A program made the position numbers and the translations under genes. From NCBI RefSeq assembly GCF_000735365.1, contig NZ_JMPL01000042.1:1-32904 (forward strand): DNA of 32,904 nt, given 5' to 3'. The stretch is from Kluyvera ascorbata ATCC 33433. GTDB lineage: Bacteria; Pseudomonadota; Gammaproteobacteria; Enterobacterales; Enterobacteriaceae. Shown one piece after another: positions 1 to 7,070 of the stretch; position 1 is the stretch's first letter, and every line of letters starts with the position of its first letter. A model generated the notes under the pieces. That model did not search any database, was not told the origin of the DNA, and saw nothing but the letters and a program-made list of their open reading frames with translations.

Positions 1-407
1 TGGGGGCGTGGCTTGACGCATTGGGTAGCCGCCCGATGCCGACGGCGTTCCTGGTCGGTGGTGATTTTATGGCGGCAGGCACCATCAACGCGCTGCGCCA
101 GCGTGGGCTGCGCGTGCCGCAGGACGTTTCGGTAATGAGCATCGACGGTTTTAACCTGGCGGCGATTGAAGATGTCCCGCTAACAGCGGTTCACGTCCCG
201 CGCGATGAGCTGGGTGTTGAGGCGGTGCAGATGCTGCAACAGCGGTTAATTCGCCCGGATGCGCCGGTCGGCTCGCTGCTGCTGCATGGGCGGCTGGCGG
301 TGCGGGAATCGGTCAGACGGGTGCGCCCCGGAAAAGGGCACACCGCCGTGGAGCGGGAAGGGCTATACGACAATCAGCCGTCGATACCGAGCGCGCGCTT
401 GCCGTGA
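1..407 (+). CDS. LacI/GalR-family transcriptional regulator, C-terminal part
   Basis: This is the 3' part of a gene whose start lies left of the window; the open frame enters at base 3. The visible residues match the C-terminal sugar-binding core of LacI-family repressors: a region reading PTAFLVGGDFMAAG, then a segment with PQDVSVMSIDGF (the usual 'P.DVSV.G.D' strand), then 'PLTAVHVPRDELG' and a closing RESVRR typical of the family end. The effector is unknown. The last 30 or so residues run past the usual family end and overlap the 3' end of the convergent ybiU by 34 bases. Its position beside ybiU-ybiV-pflFE, whose promoters share a palindromic site, suggests it controls that locus. That link is inference; the family call is firm. 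Confidence 0.9.
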   Translation, partial: GAWLDALGSRPMPTAFLVGGDFMAAGTINALRQRGLRVPQDVSVMSIDGFNLAAIEDVPLTAVHVPRDELGVEAVQMLQQRLIRPDAPVGSLLLHGRLAVRESVRRVRPGKGHTAVEREGLYDNQPSIPSARLP

Positions 408-1639
408 ATGTTGAGGTCGGCGAGGGTGAAACGCCCTTGCCAGTCGGCTTCGTAGTCTTCACGCGGGAAATCGCCCGGCGAGGCGCCGCGCTCCAGTGCA
501 GCCTTCACCTTATGGGCGTAGGCGAGGTTTTTCGCGCACATCGGTGCTGCCGGAATATACATCACGTTACCCCAGCCTTGCTGATTTTCGACCGGTGCCA
601 CCGAGTGAATTACGTCGCAGTGCCACCATACTGAATCCCCGGCCTCAATGGCGGGAATGGCGGTCAGCGCGCTGATTAACAGCGGGTGCCACTTCTCGGA
701 AATCGGCAGTACTTTGCCCGGCGCGACGCCGCAGAGTTCGTCGTCCGGAACGTCATCAAGCAGCGGACGCAGCAGTACGTAGGCCATCGCTTCGGGAATC
801 GGCACCACGTGCAGCAATCCCTGATCGGGAATCATATCGGAGAGCGCCGTCCAGCCCTGGAAGGTGCGGAATACCGAGCATTTGGTGGTGTTATCCACGG
901 TGTACTCTTCCACATCGGTGCGGTGCGCGGCGTTCCACGGATCGTACTGTTCAATATTGCCGTTAAACACGTTGGCAAACACCTGCTGGTAGGCCGGTAG
1001 CAGCCAGCGCTCCAGCGCGCCGGAGTCGGTATGCGCGCCCAAACCTTTTGACGTGGTGCCCGGTGGGCGGCGGCGAATACGGTCCGGGTAGATAACGCTG
1101 ATATCCGGGTTAAACCACTGCTTACCTTCGCTTGAAACCTGCCACAGGTGGTTCAGGAACGACTGTGCCTTCGCCATTTCCGGGCTCTGGCGAGCCTGCA
1201 TTTGCGCCTGTGACCAGTAGATGGGATAAATTTCCGGGCGTGATGCATCAAGCGACCCGAAGAAGGTGTCGCCTGGCCCTTTGTAGACGTCGTCAAAGCG
1301 GTTGAGGTCGAGATAGTCGAGCATCGAACGATCCCAGGCCAGCGCCTGTTCGCGAGGGAAATGACCTTTAATCACCGCGCAGCCGCGGCGTTTCACTTCA
1401 GCGCGAGTCGCGTCCGTGATTTTCCCGGCGGCAAGCTCTGCATATGGGATCTCCGGCCATACTGGCTGATCCTCAGCTTTCAGCGCGTTAATTTCTGCCA
1501 CGCGGGCTTCAATGGTGGCGCTCAGACGGTCAAATACCGCCTGCACATCGCCAATCTGTGCACGCAGCGCCTGCTTCATCTGGCGAATCGCCGCTTTCGG
1601 GTCAGCGGGCAGCGTTTCGTGGGTAAATGTCATCGTCAT
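374..1639 (-). CDS. ybiU: YbiU, DUF1479-family putative non-haem iron oxygenase
   Basis: 421 residues, the same length as E. coli YbiU and very similar throughout. DUF1479 proteins belong to the cupin-like, double-stranded beta-helix superfamily that includes Fe(II)/2-oxoglutarate oxygenases. An HxD pair is visible in GLGAHTDSG (about residues 199-207), and a later His in VWWHCDVIHSVAPV (about 340-353) could complete a 2-His-1-carboxylate iron site. The reaction is not established. The start is the ATG at 1639, with GAGG about six bases upstream; a second in-frame ATG lies two codons in. A TAATAC -10-like hexamer (1674-1679) places the transcription start inside a palindrome (1653-1668) also found before ybiV and pflE. 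An oxygen-dependent enzyme sharing an operator with an oxygen-sensitive glycyl-radical enzyme is notable. Confidence 0.95.
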   Translation of the reverse strand: MTMTFTHETLPADPKAAIRQMKQALRAQIGDVQAVFDRLSATIEARVAEINALKAEDQPVWPEIPYAELAAGKITDATRAEVKRRGCAVIKGHFPREQALAWDRSMLDYLDLNRFDDVYKGPGDTFFGSLDASRPEIYPIYWSQAQMQARQSPEMAKAQSFLNHLWQVSSEGKQWFNPDISVIYPDRIRRRPPGTTSKGLGAHTDSGALERWLLPAYQQVFANVFNGNIEQYDPWNAAHRTDVEEYTVDNTTKCSVFRTFQGWTALSDMIPDQGLLHVVPIPEAMAYVLLRPLLDDVPDDELCGVAPGKVLPISEKWHPLLISALTAIPAIEAGDSVWWHCDVIHSVAPVENQQGWGNVMYIPAAPMCAKNLAYAHKVKAALERGASPGDFPREDYEADWQGRFTLADLNIHGKRALGIDG

Positions 1640-1652
1640 ATCAACCTCGCAA

Positions 1653-1668
1653 TCTTTCGTTCGAAAGT
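1653..1668. promoter_or_regulatory. Candidate LacI-type operator, copy 1 (ybiU)
   Basis: The site reads TCTTTCGTTCGAAAGT. CTTTCG and CGAAAG form inverted arms around a 2-base centre. It lies 14 bases upstream of the ybiU start codon and overlaps the likely transcription start. Two near-identical sites are at 2717-2732 and 6212-6227; the right half TCGAAAG is invariant when all three are oriented alike. Assigning it to the LacI-family protein at the left edge is inference. Confidence 0.6.
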
Positions 1669-1709
1669 GAAATGTATTACAGGTGATACTTTAAGTTAAA
1701 ATAAAGTTA

Positions 1710-1731
1710 ATGCAAGTTTAAATTCTTGCAT
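1710..1731. promoter_or_regulatory. Inverted repeat upstream of ybiU, possible second regulator site
   Basis: A perfect 7-base inverted repeat, ATGCAAG (1710-1716) and CTTGCAT (1725-1731), is separated by an AT-only 8-base spacer. It lies about 70-92 bases upstream of the ybiU start, in a non-coding AT-rich stretch. The spacing suits a dimeric regulator site; no T-tract follows, so a terminator is unlikely. No specific regulator is proposed. Confidence 0.35.
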
Positions 1732-1750
1732 CAGATCACGAAGGGGAAAA

Positions 1751-1827
1751 GTAGGCCGGATAAGGCAACGCCGCCATCCGGCAATGTGCTCGGAGGCGCC
1801 TGATGGCGCTGCGCTTATCAGGCCTAC
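1751..1827. repeat. BIME: two inverted REP units
   Basis: GTAGGCCGGATAAGGC...GCCATCCGGCA (1751-1782) is followed by a converging unit GATGGCGCTGCGCTTATCAG/GCCTAC (1802-1827). These are classic enterobacterial REP sequences in head-to-head arrangement. They lie between the ybiV 3' end and the ybiU promoter, where they may stabilise the ybiV transcript end or limit read-through. Confidence 0.9.
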
Positions 1828-1839
1828 AAAGGGAGAGAA

Positions 1840-2649
1840 TTAGAAAGGTGCGGAGCCGTCCAGCACGGCCTGAATCACATTCAGCGCGCCGTCGTGGTTG
1901 TTATCGTCGGTCTGGTAGTCGGCGATCGCTTTAATGCTCTCGCCCGCGTTGCCCATGGCGAAGGCGTACTTCACAAGCTTCAGCATTTCGGCGTCGTTGC
2001 CGCTGTCGCCAATCGCCACGCACTGCTGCGGTGAAAGCTGCCAGCGTTTCAGCAGACGGCTGATGCCGTTGGCTTTGTGCAGGCCTGGAATAATGAGATC
2101 GACAAAGCCGAAGCCGCTGGTGACGGGTTTCATAATGCCGTCGAGAGAGACGTGCAGCTTATCAATTAGCTCAGGAATATCGCTGTCCGGCAGGTTCAGC
2201 GAGAATTTGAACATCTTGTCGTCGACGTCGTGGAAGTTCGCCACGCGCTTTAAGCGGTAGTAGTGTTTGGACATCAGTTCGACCAGGGCATCCGGGGCGC
2301 TTTCGCTGATGTAGGCGCTCTCCAGACCGCAGGCGACGAAATACATCTGCGGGTCTTTCAGCAGTTCACCAATCACCACCTGATACTCATGCTTTGTCAG
2401 CTCACCGTGGAAAAGCTGCTGCCCGTGCTCGTACACCAACGCGCCGTTTTCGGCGACAAAAGAGATGCGATCGCGGATTTCAGGGAAGAAGGTAATCAGC
2501 TGGTAATACTGGTTGCCGCTGGCAACGACGAATTCGATGCCACGTTGTTGAAGCTGTTCAAACTGCGCCAGAAACCGTGAACGGTCGTAGGTCTTGGCGT
2601 CATTAAGAAAAGTTCCGTCCATATCTGTGACGATAACTTTAACGGTCAT
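1840..2649 (-). CDS. ybiV: YbiV, HAD-superfamily (Cof-type) sugar phosphatase
   Basis: 269 residues, close to E. coli YbiV. It is a cytosolic HAD phosphatase of the Cof/IIB type, known to act on sugar phosphates. Motif I is DMDGTF (about residues 9-14, nucleophile and acid Asp), motif II lies in [10 protein letters not shown], and motif IV is [10 protein letters not shown] near residue 216, with the conserved Lys-region [13 protein letters not shown] before it. The start is the ATG at 2649, with AGGAG eight bases upstream; the frame stays open for 12 more codons but those are not conserved. It has its own promoter-like sequence (TTGTGC-17-TTAAAT) with a copy of the shared palindrome upstream, so it need not depend on read-through from pflF. 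A paralogue, ybjI, is at 24946-25758. Confidence 0.96.
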   Translation of the reverse strand: MTVKVIVTDMDGTFLNDAKTYDRSRFLAQFEQLQQRGIEFVVASGNQYYQLITFFPEIRDRISFVAENGALVYEHGQQLFHGELTKHEYQVVIGELLKDPQMYFVACGLESAYISESAPDALVELMSKHYYRLKRVANFHDVDDKMFKFSLNLPDSDIPELIDKLHVSLDGIMKPVTSGFGFVDLIIPGLHKANGISRLLKRWQLSPQQCVAIGDSGNDAEMLKLVKYAFAMGNAGESIKAIADYQTDDNNHDGALNVIQAVLDGSAPF

Positions 2650-2696
2650 GCGGGATGCTCCTGGGGTAACTTCGGCCAGAAACAATTTAATTACAA

Positions 2697-2712
2697 TGTG
2701 AGCTAAAGCACA
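2697..2712. promoter_or_regulatory. CRP-like site overlapping the ybiV promoter
   Basis: The site reads TGTGA-GCTAAA-GCACA, nine of ten matches to TGTGA-N6-TCACA. It overlaps the likely -35 (TTGTGC on the minus strand, 2708-2713) and the spacer of the ybiV promoter, whose -10 would be TTAAAT (2685-2690). That position does not fit simple class I or II activation, so CRP, if it binds, may repress or serve another start site. Confidence 0.45.
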
Positions 2713-2716
2713 AATT

Positions 2717-2732
2717 TATTTCATTCGAAAGA
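2717..2732. promoter_or_regulatory. Candidate LacI-type operator, copy 2 (ybiV)
   Basis: The site reads TATTTCATTCGAAAGA, 68 bases upstream of the ybiV start and just upstream of its likely -35 hexamer. It shares TTTCRTTCGAAAG with the copies at 1653-1668 and 6212-6227 (the last on the opposite strand). Assignment to the neighbouring LacI-family protein is inference. Confidence 0.55.
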
Positions 2733-2790
2733 AAACCCAGGGTCACTATGTTCGCCCGGGCTAACTGCTTATCGACAACGCCGATCGGTT

Positions 2791-2826
2791 CCCTCTCCCC
2801 ATTGGGGAGAGGGTCAGGGTGAGGGG
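2791..2826. repeat. Hairpin repeat of the CCCTCTCCCC/GGGGAGAGGG type
   Basis: A perfect 10-base inverted repeat, CCCTCTCCCC (2791-2800) and GGGGAGAGGG (2804-2813), is followed by GTCAGGGTGAGGGG. This sequence family recurs between genes in many gammaproteobacteria. It lies immediately downstream of the pflF stop codon and would form a strong RNA hairpin at the end of the pflEF message. There is no U-tract on the pflF side, so it is more likely a stabiliser or repeat than a true intrinsic terminator. Confidence 0.75.
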
Positions 2827-2837
2827 GAAAAACCGAA

Positions 2838-5270
2838 CTACAGCGTGTGCTCCGTACGGGCAATAATATCGTCCTGCGCATCCGGCGACAGCGCGGTAAA
2901 GAACGCCGAATACCCCGCCACGCGCACCACTAAATCACGGTACCGATCCGGATGTTTCTTCGCTTCCAGCAGCGTTTCGCGTGACACGATGTTGTACTGA
3001 ATGTGCCAGCCTTTGTGCACCTCGAAGAAGGTGCGCAGCAGCGCCATCAGCTTCTGTTTATCGCTCTCATTCTCGAGCGTTGCCGGGTTCAGCTTCTGGT
3101 TTAACAGCACGCCGCCAAGAATCGCGGAGGTCGGCAGTTTACCCACGGAGCTAATCACCGCCGTTGGACCGAGATGGTCGGTACCGGAAGCCGGGCTGGC
3201 GCCTTCGGCAAGCGGCGTTTTTGCCTTACGGCCGTCCGGCGTTGCCATGGTTTGTGCGCCAAACGGTACGTTTGCAGAGATAGAGGATGTCCCTGCGTAG
3301 TAGTTGCCGCCAATCGGGCCACGGCCGTAGCGTGGGTTGTGATACTGCTTCAGCTCGTCGATATAGGTCTGGTAGGCGCGGGCCAGCAGGGTGTCGACGC
3401 TGTCATCATCGTTGCCGTACTTCGGCGCGCCGTTGATCAAACGCTGACGTAGCTGCTCGTGGGTCAGGCCGTCGTAGTCTTCCGCCAGCGCTTTTGCCAG
3501 CTCCTGCTGACCAATCAGCCCCTGATCGAAGACCAGCTTTTTCACCGCCGCCAGGCTGTTGCCGAGGTTGGCGATACCCACCTGCAGGCCGGAAACCCAG
3601 TCATACTTCGCGCCGCCCTGTTTGATGCTTTTCGCCCGCTCGATACAGTCGTCAACCAGCGCCGAGCACAGAATATCGTGCACGTTTTCTTCCAGCATGG
3701 TATCGACCACGTACTCAATCTCAATCGATTTACGGGTGTAATAGCGAATCTGGGTGTCCCAGTCGGCCAGCATCTGCTCGAAGTTGGCGAAGTTGCCCTG
3801 CGACAGCGCGTGCTCCTGTGGCAGGAACACCTTACCGCTGGTGGCATCGCGGCCGCCTTCCATCGCCGCCAGCATCACGCGGGCAAAGTTGATAAAGCTC
3901 ATGCCGGTGCAGCGGTAGCCCCATTTGCCGCCGACGGCGGTTTCGATGCAGCCGATTGCCGCATAGTCGTAGGCATCTTCCGGTTCGACGCCGAGCTTAA
4001 TAAATTCCGGGATAACGATTTCATCGTTGTTGAATGCTGGCATGCCGAAGCCGCAGCGAATCACCTGCACGCAGGCGTCGAGGAAGTCGTTGCTCATGCC
4101 CGCGTGGTAGCGCACGCTCAGGTTTGGCTGGGTGGAGCGCAGACGTCCGCAGGATTCGAGGATGGCATAGGAGAGAGGGTTCACCGCGTCCAGCGCTTCG
4201 CCGTTTATCAGTTTTTGGCCGCCGATGGTGACGTTCTGATACAGCGGACTACCGGCGGAGGCTTTGGAGTGCGAGCCGGAGCGAATCTTATTCACTTCCA
4301 GCAGCTTCAGCCAGCAGCTGTGCAGCAGCTCGATTGCATGTTCGCGGTCCAGCGTTTGTTCCAGTTCAACGTCACGACGGTAGTACGGGTAGAGATACTG
4401 GTCCATGCGGGCAAACGACACCGAGTGGCCGTTGGACTCAATTTGCAGAATCAACTGAATGAAGTAGCACAGCTGCAGCGCCTGCCAGAAGGTTTTCGGC
4501 GGCTCGTGGGCAATCACGTCGCAGTTTTCCGCCATCGCCAGCAGTTCATCGCGACGGCTTTCACGAATCTCTTCGGCTGCCATTGTGCGCGCCAGTTCAG
4601 CGAAACGTTTGATGTGCAGGCTCACCGCGTCCAGCACGATATCAATAGCTTTCAGGAACTGGTCGCCGTGCAGGTCTTCCAGCACGGTCAGGTTAATGCG
4701 GGTGCGGCGTTCGGCCACTTTCGCGCGCATACCGTCGAGGCCTTTTTCCAACAGCAGCGGGAAGTTCACCGCCAGGTGGGCATCGCCGGAGGTCATGTTA
4801 CCTTCGGCTTTGATGATACCGGTTGCCAGCAGCGCTTTTTGTTCGTCGGTGAACATCCCGTAGCAGCGGTCCTGTACGGTCTGGCCGCGCCACCAAGGGC
4901 ATACTTCGTGCAGTACGCGTTTGTTCTCTTCGCTCACCGCAAAGCCTGCGCCTGGGCGATCCGCCAGATCGTCGATCTCTTTTTCAATCCAGCTGACGGT
5001 ATATTCCGGGAAGATAGGCGCGGCGCGCACTTCACTGGCCTGGTTACCGATGATCAGCTCGTCGTGTTTGATCCAGATAGTCCGCTCTGCGAGGTGATGG
5101 GCCAGCGCCAGCGCGCGGCGTACCGGAATCGGCTTGTCGAGATGCTGCTGATAGGCTTCGGTATAGTGACGCGCACGTTCGGTACACACCGGCGGCTTCA
5201 CGATATGCACCAGCGCGTTTTTGTGGGCCTGAATGCGGTCGGTCAGTTTATCGAGTTTCAGAGTGGTCAT
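2838..5270 (-). CDS. pflF: Glycyl-radical enzyme YbiW/PflF (1,5-anhydroglucitol-6-phosphate lyase family)
   Basis: 810 residues, the same length as E. coli YbiW and very similar to it. The radical site is Gly786 in the C-terminal RVAGYSAFF loop. The active-site thiyl Cys441 lies in AAIGCIETAVGG, whose C-x-E pattern is typical of the dehydratase/lyase branch rather than true pyruvate formate-lyase (which has Cys-Cys). Long annotated as a putative formate acetyltransferase, the E. coli protein has, to my recollection, been shown to open the ring of 1,5-anhydroglucitol 6-phosphate to 1-deoxyfructose 6-phosphate. The gene starts four bases after the stop of its activase pflE, so the two are cotranscribed. 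The enzyme is oxygen-sensitive in its active form, in keeping with the FNR-like box before pflE. The stop codon is TAG. Confidence 0.96.
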   Translation of the reverse strand: MTTLKLDKLTDRIQAHKNALVHIVKPPVCTERARHYTEAYQQHLDKPIPVRRALALAHHLAERTIWIKHDELIIGNQASEVRAAPIFPEYTVSWIEKEIDDLADRPGAGFAVSEENKRVLHEVCPWWRGQTVQDRCYGMFTDEQKALLATGIIKAEGNMTSGDAHLAVNFPLLLEKGLDGMRAKVAERRTRINLTVLEDLHGDQFLKAIDIVLDAVSLHIKRFAELARTMAAEEIRESRRDELLAMAENCDVIAHEPPKTFWQALQLCYFIQLILQIESNGHSVSFARMDQYLYPYYRRDVELEQTLDREHAIELLHSCWLKLLEVNKIRSGSHSKASAGSPLYQNVTIGGQKLINGEALDAVNPLSYAILESCGRLRSTQPNLSVRYHAGMSNDFLDACVQVIRCGFGMPAFNNDEIVIPEFIKLGVEPEDAYDYAAIGCIETAVGGKWGYRCTGMSFINFARVMLAAMEGGRDATSGKVFLPQEHALSQGNFANFEQMLADWDTQIRYYTRKSIEIEYVVDTMLEENVHDILCSALVDDCIERAKSIKQGGAKYDWVSGLQVGIANLGNSLAAVKKLVFDQGLIGQQELAKALAEDYDGLTHEQLRQRLINGAPKYGNDDDSVDTLLARAYQTYIDELKQYHNPRYGRGPIGGNYYAGTSSISANVPFGAQTMATPDGRKAKTPLAEGASPASGTDHLGPTAVISSVGKLPTSAILGGVLLNQKLNPATLENESDKQKLMALLRTFFEVHKGWHIQYNIVSRETLLEAKKHPDRYRDLVVRVAGYSAFFTALSPDAQDDIIARTEHTL

Positions 5271-5274
5271 CGTT

Positions 5275-6177
5275 TTATCCTCGTAGTGTCGCTGTTAACC
5301 CTTTTTCACCGGCATACTGTTGAGCAAAATCCAGCAGCTCAGGGTCATTCAGCGGCTTATCGGGTGCGAAGTAGGGAAGGCCGAGCAGGGCATATTTATT
5401 GATGCCGAGCGTGTGGTAAGGCAAAAAATGAATTTCGCGCACGCCGGGCATTTCGTCGGCGGCAAAATCGGTAATCGCTTTAATGGAGGTTTCGTCGGCG
5501 TTAAAGCCCTGAATCAGCGGCACGCGCAGCGTGACCTGTTTGCCAGCGGCGGCCAGTCGTTTCAGGTTGTCGAGCACGCGCTTTGCTGAGCCGTCGGTCC
5601 ACTGCTTAAAGCGTGCTTCATCGACGTGCTTGAGGTCAGCCAGGAACAGGTCGATGTAAGGCAACGCGGGCTCAAGATAGCGCCATGGCACGTGCAGACA
5701 GGTCTCAACGGCGGTATGAATCCCCTGGTCGTGAGCGCTTTTTAGCAGCGTGAGCGCCAGTTCCGGGTTCATAAACGGTTCGCCGCCGGAAAGGGTCATG
5801 CCGCCGCCGCTGCGGTCGTAAAACGGTTTGTCGCGCAGCACGGTGGCCATAATCTCTTCAGCGCTTTTTGCTTCCCCGCAGACGGTCAACGCCTGGGTTG
5901 GGCAGCAGGTGGTCAACGTGGCAAGGTGGGCGTCATCCAGCTTTTCCCGATGGATAACCAGCCCGTTAAGCGCACGTTCAATGACCGACGGTGCGGCTTT
6001 CTGGCACAGGTCGCAGCCATCCAGGCACAGACGCGGGTCGAACAGCAGATCCTGTTCGCGGGAGCGGCTTTCTGGGTTCTGGCACCAGCGACAGCCGAGC
6101 GAGCATCCTTTCAGGAAGACTACGGTGCGGATGCCTGGACCATCGTGGGTGGAATAGCGCTGAATATTGAAAATCAT
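5275..6177 (-). CDS. pflE: Glycyl-radical enzyme activating enzyme YbiY/PflE (radical SAM)
   Basis: 300 residues, matching E. coli YbiY. It installs the glycyl radical on PflF using S-adenosylmethionine and an iron-sulfur cluster. The radical-SAM motif CxxxCxxC is Cys25, Cys29 and Cys32 ([10 protein letters not shown]). An inserted ferredoxin-like region follows, with CLDGCDLC at about residues 51-58 and [10 protein letters not shown] near 91-100, as in the long-form activases of the glycerol-dehydratase type. GGEPF (SAM binding) is present in TLSGGEPFM. The ATG at 6177 has GAGGG six bases upstream. The promoter region contains a minus-strand TTTAAT -10 (6204-6209), the shared palindrome and an FNR-like box centred 41.5 bases from the predicted start of transcription. 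pflF follows four bases downstream. Confidence 0.96.
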   Translation of the reverse strand: MIFNIQRYSTHDGPGIRTVVFLKGCSLGCRWCQNPESRSREQDLLFDPRLCLDGCDLCQKAAPSVIERALNGLVIHREKLDDAHLATLTTCCPTQALTVCGEAKSAEEIMATVLRDKPFYDRSGGGMTLSGGEPFMNPELALTLLKSAHDQGIHTAVETCLHVPWRYLEPALPYIDLFLADLKHVDEARFKQWTDGSAKRVLDNLKRLAAAGKQVTLRVPLIQGFNADETSIKAITDFAADEMPGVREIHFLPYHTLGINKYALLGLPYFAPDKPLNDPELLDFAQQYAGEKGLTATLRG

Positions 6178-6211
6178 ATGCTGCCCTCTTCTTTCGTATA
6201 AAGATTAAAAT

Positions 6212-6227
6212 ACTTTCGAATGAAAGT
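6212..6227. promoter_or_regulatory. Candidate LacI-type operator, copy 3 (pflE/fsaA)
   Basis: The site reads ACTTTCGAATGAAAGT, with perfect ACTTTC/GAAAGT arms. Its reverse complement matches the sites at 1653-1668 and 2717-2732. It lies between the FNR-like box and the -10 of the pflE promoter, so a bound repressor would block RNA polymerase. A weaker relative, TCTTTCGTATAAAGAT, is at 6190-6205. It could also affect the divergent fsaA. Confidence 0.6.
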
Positions 6228-6231
6228 TATC

Positions 6232-6245
6232 TTGACGTGCGTCAA
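6232..6245. promoter_or_regulatory. FNR-like box of the pflE promoter
   Basis: TTGAC-GTGC-GTCAA is a perfect palindrome in the arms and differs from the FNR consensus TTGAT-N4-ATCAA by one base in each half. Its centre (6238.5) is 41.5 bases from a predicted pflE start near 6197, whose -12 to -7 hexamer would be TTTAAT (6204-6209). This is the standard class II activator geometry and fits an oxygen-sensitive glycyl-radical system. Confidence 0.6.
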
Positions 6246-6310
6246 CTTAAGAAGAGGTTTTGCTGTGGTAGTGTTATTCCATGCTCAATATCACGGTTTA
6301 AGGACACATC

Positions 6311-6973
6311 ATGGAACTCTATCTCGACACCTCCGACGTCGCCGCAGTGAAGAAGCTGGCGCGTATTTTCCCACTGGCTGGCGTGACCACAAACCCAAGC
6401 ATTGTCGCGGCAGGTAAGACGCCGCTCGATGCATTGTTGCCAGAACTGCTGGACGCCATGGGCGGTAAAGGCCGTCTGTTTGCCCAGGTGATGGCGACCA
6501 CGGCGGATGGCATGGTGGCTGACGCACGCAAGCTACGGGCGATTATTCCGGATCTGGTCGTTAAAGTGCCGGTGACGGCGGAAGGTCTGGCAGCGATTAA
6601 GCTGCTGAAAGCGGAAGGGATCCCGACGCTCGGTACTGCCGTTTACGGTGCGGCGCAGGGACTGCTGTCGGCGCTGGCGGGGGCGGAATATGTCGCGCCT
6701 TACGTCAACCGCGTCGATGCCCAGGGCGGCAACGGTATTCAGACGGTGTGTGAATTGCAGGACCTGCTGACGTTGCACGCACCACAGTCGAAAGTGCTGG
6801 CCGCGAGCTTTAAAACGCCGCGCCAGGCGCTGGACTGCCTGCTGGCAGGCTGCCAGTCCATCACGCTGCCGCTTGATGTGGCACAGCAATTGATTAGCTA
6901 TCCGGCGGTTGATGCGGCAGTCGCGAAGTTTGAACAGGACTGGCAGACGGCATTTGGACGTACGTCGCTGTAA
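6311..6973 (+). CDS. fsaA: Fructose-6-phosphate aldolase FsaA
   Basis: 220 residues, as in E. coli FsaA, a class I aldolase of the transaldolase superfamily acting in the cytosol. The Schiff-base lysine is Lys85 in [11 protein letters not shown]. The N-terminal [10 protein letters not shown] and the [10 protein letters not shown] strand hold the conserved Asp, Thr and Asn residues of the family. FsaA splits fructose 6-phosphate analogues to glyceraldehyde 3-phosphate and hydroxy- or dihydroxyacetone. In the anhydroglucitol route it would cleave 1-deoxyfructose 6-phosphate made by PflF. The start ATG has AAGGA upstream (6301-6305). It is divergent from pflE, with a 133-base gap holding the shared operator and FNR-like box. 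A BIME-like repeat follows its stop. Confidence 0.97.
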   Translation: MELYLDTSDVAAVKKLARIFPLAGVTTNPSIVAAGKTPLDALLPELLDAMGGKGRLFAQVMATTADGMVADARKLRAIIPDLVVKVPVTAEGLAAIKLLKAEGIPTLGTAVYGAAQGLLSALAGAEYVAPYVNRVDAQGGNGIQTVCELQDLLTLHAPQSKVLAASFKTPRQALDCLLAGCQSITLPLDVAQQLISYPAVDAAVAKFEQDWQTAFGRTSL

Positions 6974-6976
6974 CGC

Positions 6977-7056
6977 GTAGCCCGGGTGAGGCATTGATGC
7001 CGACCCCGGGGCAGCTCGGAGCCGATTCCCGGCGTCGCTTCGCTCGGCCGGGCTAC
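6977..7056. repeat. REP/BIME-like inverted repeat between fsaA and moeB
   Basis: GTAGCCCG (6977-6984) pairs with CGGGCTAC (7049-7056), and the inner sequence GGCGTCGCTTCGCTCGGCCG resembles the unit at 24891-24912. It fills the gap between the convergent fsaA and moeB, where it may act as a bidirectional 3' end structure. Confidence 0.8.
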
Positions 7057-7070
7057 AATCGATTCGGGGA

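Noticed and set aside
2838-5270. PflF as a true pyruvate formate-lyase
   Set aside because: The active-site region has a single Cys with C-x-E (Cys441, Glu443) rather than the adjacent Cys-Cys of formate-lyases, and the protein aligns with YbiW over its full length.
3459-5402. A 647-codon open frame on the plus strand, antisense to pflF and the end of pflE
   Set aside because: pflF is a near full-length match to a known enzyme. The antisense frame is a by-product of GC-rich codon use, resembles no family I know and lacks a ribosome site.
7041-7056. Possible transposon end near the fsaA-moeB junction
   Set aside because: The inverted sequence is a REP/BIME-type repeat; there is no transposase and no target duplication.
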